From contig JAGNNB010000177.1 of assembly GCA_017990865.1 (NCBI GenBank), positions 1 to 6,328 of the forward strand: a DNA stretch of 6,328 bases. The letters run 5' to 3'. The notes below the pieces were generated by a model. The model ran no database searches. It saw only the letters and a list, made by a program, of their open reading frames with translations, and was not told where the DNA came from. A program made the translations under genes and the position numbers. The stretch comes from Lysobacteraceae bacterium (GTDB lineage Bacteria > Pseudomonadota > Gammaproteobacteria > Xanthomonadales > Xanthomonadaceae). Below, one piece after another: positions 5,936 through 6,328 of the stretch (the first letter of the stretch is position 1; the number at the start of each line of letters is the position of its first letter).

Positions 5936-5955
5936 GAATTTGGGGTGTCCCGGAT
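5936..5955. repeat. inverted copy of the tandem-repeat motif
   Basis: GAATTTGGGGTGTCCCGGAT is the reverse complement, apart from one base inserted or lost and a shift in the AATT run, of the ATCCGGGACACCC.CAATTTC part of the repeats at 5726-5800. The two arms enclose about 140 bp with a central hairpin, like the ends of a small non-autonomous element. The same bases begin repeat copy B. Confidence 0.55.
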
Positions 5956-6206
5956 CGAGTCGAGGCATCTGCGAAAAATTCGCGCCCACATGAAAACGAG
6001 CGCTTGGTTTTGATATTGGGGTGCGCGCACCCGGATATCGAATAGTGGGGTGTGACGGCCGTATATCGCTGGCGCTTCCAGTTATGGTCACGGGCTCTGT
6101 AGCTATGCGGCGCTTTGTTTTCTGATCATTTGCTTCAGATTGACCGCACCCGGGGCCTGTGGCAGGCTCGGTGCTATGCCTTGGCTTGGGGTCTACTGGC
6201 AGTTAG
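5940..6206 (+). repeat. diverged direct repeat, copy B
   Basis: This is the partner of copy A (2574-2852), in the same orientation about 3.35 kb away; the best core is 6005-6206. The two share the ordered blocks listed for copy A, with small indels. Upstream similarity may extend faintly to about 5801, where AGCCTGTAA resembles AGCCTGTTA at 2464. The copy ends 8 bases before the GTG of the zinc-ribbon gene, as copy A ends shortly before the KTSC gene. No gene is accepted within it. On the minus strand both copies can be read in one similar frame, described under findings. Confidence 0.65.
6012..6039. repeat. 28-bp palindrome inside repeat copy B
   Basis: GGGTGCG (6019-6025) and CGCACCC (6026-6032) form a perfect 14-bp palindrome. 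Two unmatched bases on each side are followed by GATAT (6012-6016) pairing with ATATC (6035-6039). In copy A the outer GATAT..ATATT pairing survives only with a G-T wobble and the inner part is decayed. It could be a protein-binding site or cruciform. Confidence 0.6.
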
Positions 6207-6214
6207 GGCCCAGC

Positions 6215-6328
6215 GTGCAAGAAATACTGCATTGTCCAATCTGCGGGTACGGCCCGCTTCCATCGGCATACTCTTCCGTTGAAGAACTACGATGGTCGTA
6301 CGATATATGCGTATGCTGTGGCTGTGAG
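6215..6328 (+). CDS. small CxxC zinc-ribbon protein, N-terminal part (runs off right edge)
   Basis: The first 38 codons are visible, from a GTG start: MQEILHCPICGYGPLPSAYS, then SVEELRWSYDICVCCGCE. Cysteine pairs C7-P-I-C10 and C32-V-C-C35 form two knuckles of a probable zinc ribbon. The YDICxCCG ending resembles the cysteine-rich CPCC family of small bacterial proteins of unknown function; this is recognition by eye. A weak TAGGG site lies 6 bases before the GTG. An in-frame ATG at 6176 (starting MPWLGVYW) lies inside repeat copy B and is the alternative start. It was judged less likely because conserved-looking sequence begins at about residue 5 of the GTG form. The rest, including any further domain, is outside the window. 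Confidence 0.65.
   Translation, partial: MQEILHCPICGYGPLPSAYSSVEELRWSYDICVCCGCE

Noticed and set aside
5752..6091. Minus-strand frames of 90-92 aa across the repeat region
   Set aside because: No ribosome-binding site or known domain; one ends by reading through the tandem repeat. The part shared with copy A is reported as a finding instead of a gene.
2655..6206. Repeat copies A and B as integron attC sites with gene cassettes between
   Set aside because: No clear GTTRRRY and RYYYAAC core pair was found; GTTAGGG at 6202-6208 misses the last base and has no partner. No integrase is in view, so it is kept only as a loose cassette idea.

Overview
The window is high-GC with long, codon-biased genes. 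Its best-matched gene set (prpC, prpB and a divergent helix-turn-helix/citrate-synthase protein) suggests a proteobacterium, most likely Xanthomonadaceae-like (Lysobacter/Xanthomonas relatives). That placement comes from remembered protein sequences, not from a database search.

Bases 1-2453 look like ordinary chromosome for propionate (2-methylcitrate cycle) metabolism. On the minus strand, prpB (methylisocitrate lyase) is followed after 14 bases by the start of prpC (2-methylcitrate synthase), which runs off the left edge. Divergent from them is a 402-aa protein joining an N-terminal MerR-type helix-turn-helix to a citrate-synthase fold with its active-site residues kept. The 122-bp gap between them carries a GATC-rich cluster of TTGATC/GATCAA half-sites that could be its operator.

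Bases 2454-6328 look like an accessory segment with mosaic composition. It holds a small KTSC-domain gene (2898-3128), an AT-rich stretch with a terminator-like hairpin, a strongly structured probable noncoding RNA (about 3300-3604), and a 606-aa vanadium-dependent haloperoxidase (3696-5516). A gene-free stretch full of small repeats follows, and then the first 38 codons of a small CxxC zinc-ribbon protein that leaves the right edge. All genes here point rightward.

Two diverged direct copies of the same sequence bracket the KTSC-RNA-haloperoxidase block: about 2574-2852 and 5940-6206, with a core of about 200 bp. Each copy sits just upstream of a small rightward gene. Read on the minus strand, both copies keep a similar 66-codon frame. 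A motif at the left end of copy B (GGGTGTCCCGGAT) also occurs inverted in a 44-bp tandem repeat nearby. This layout suggests a cassette-like or insertion-built region. The repeats, the RNA and the HTH/citrate-synthase regulator with its operator are the parts most worth following up.
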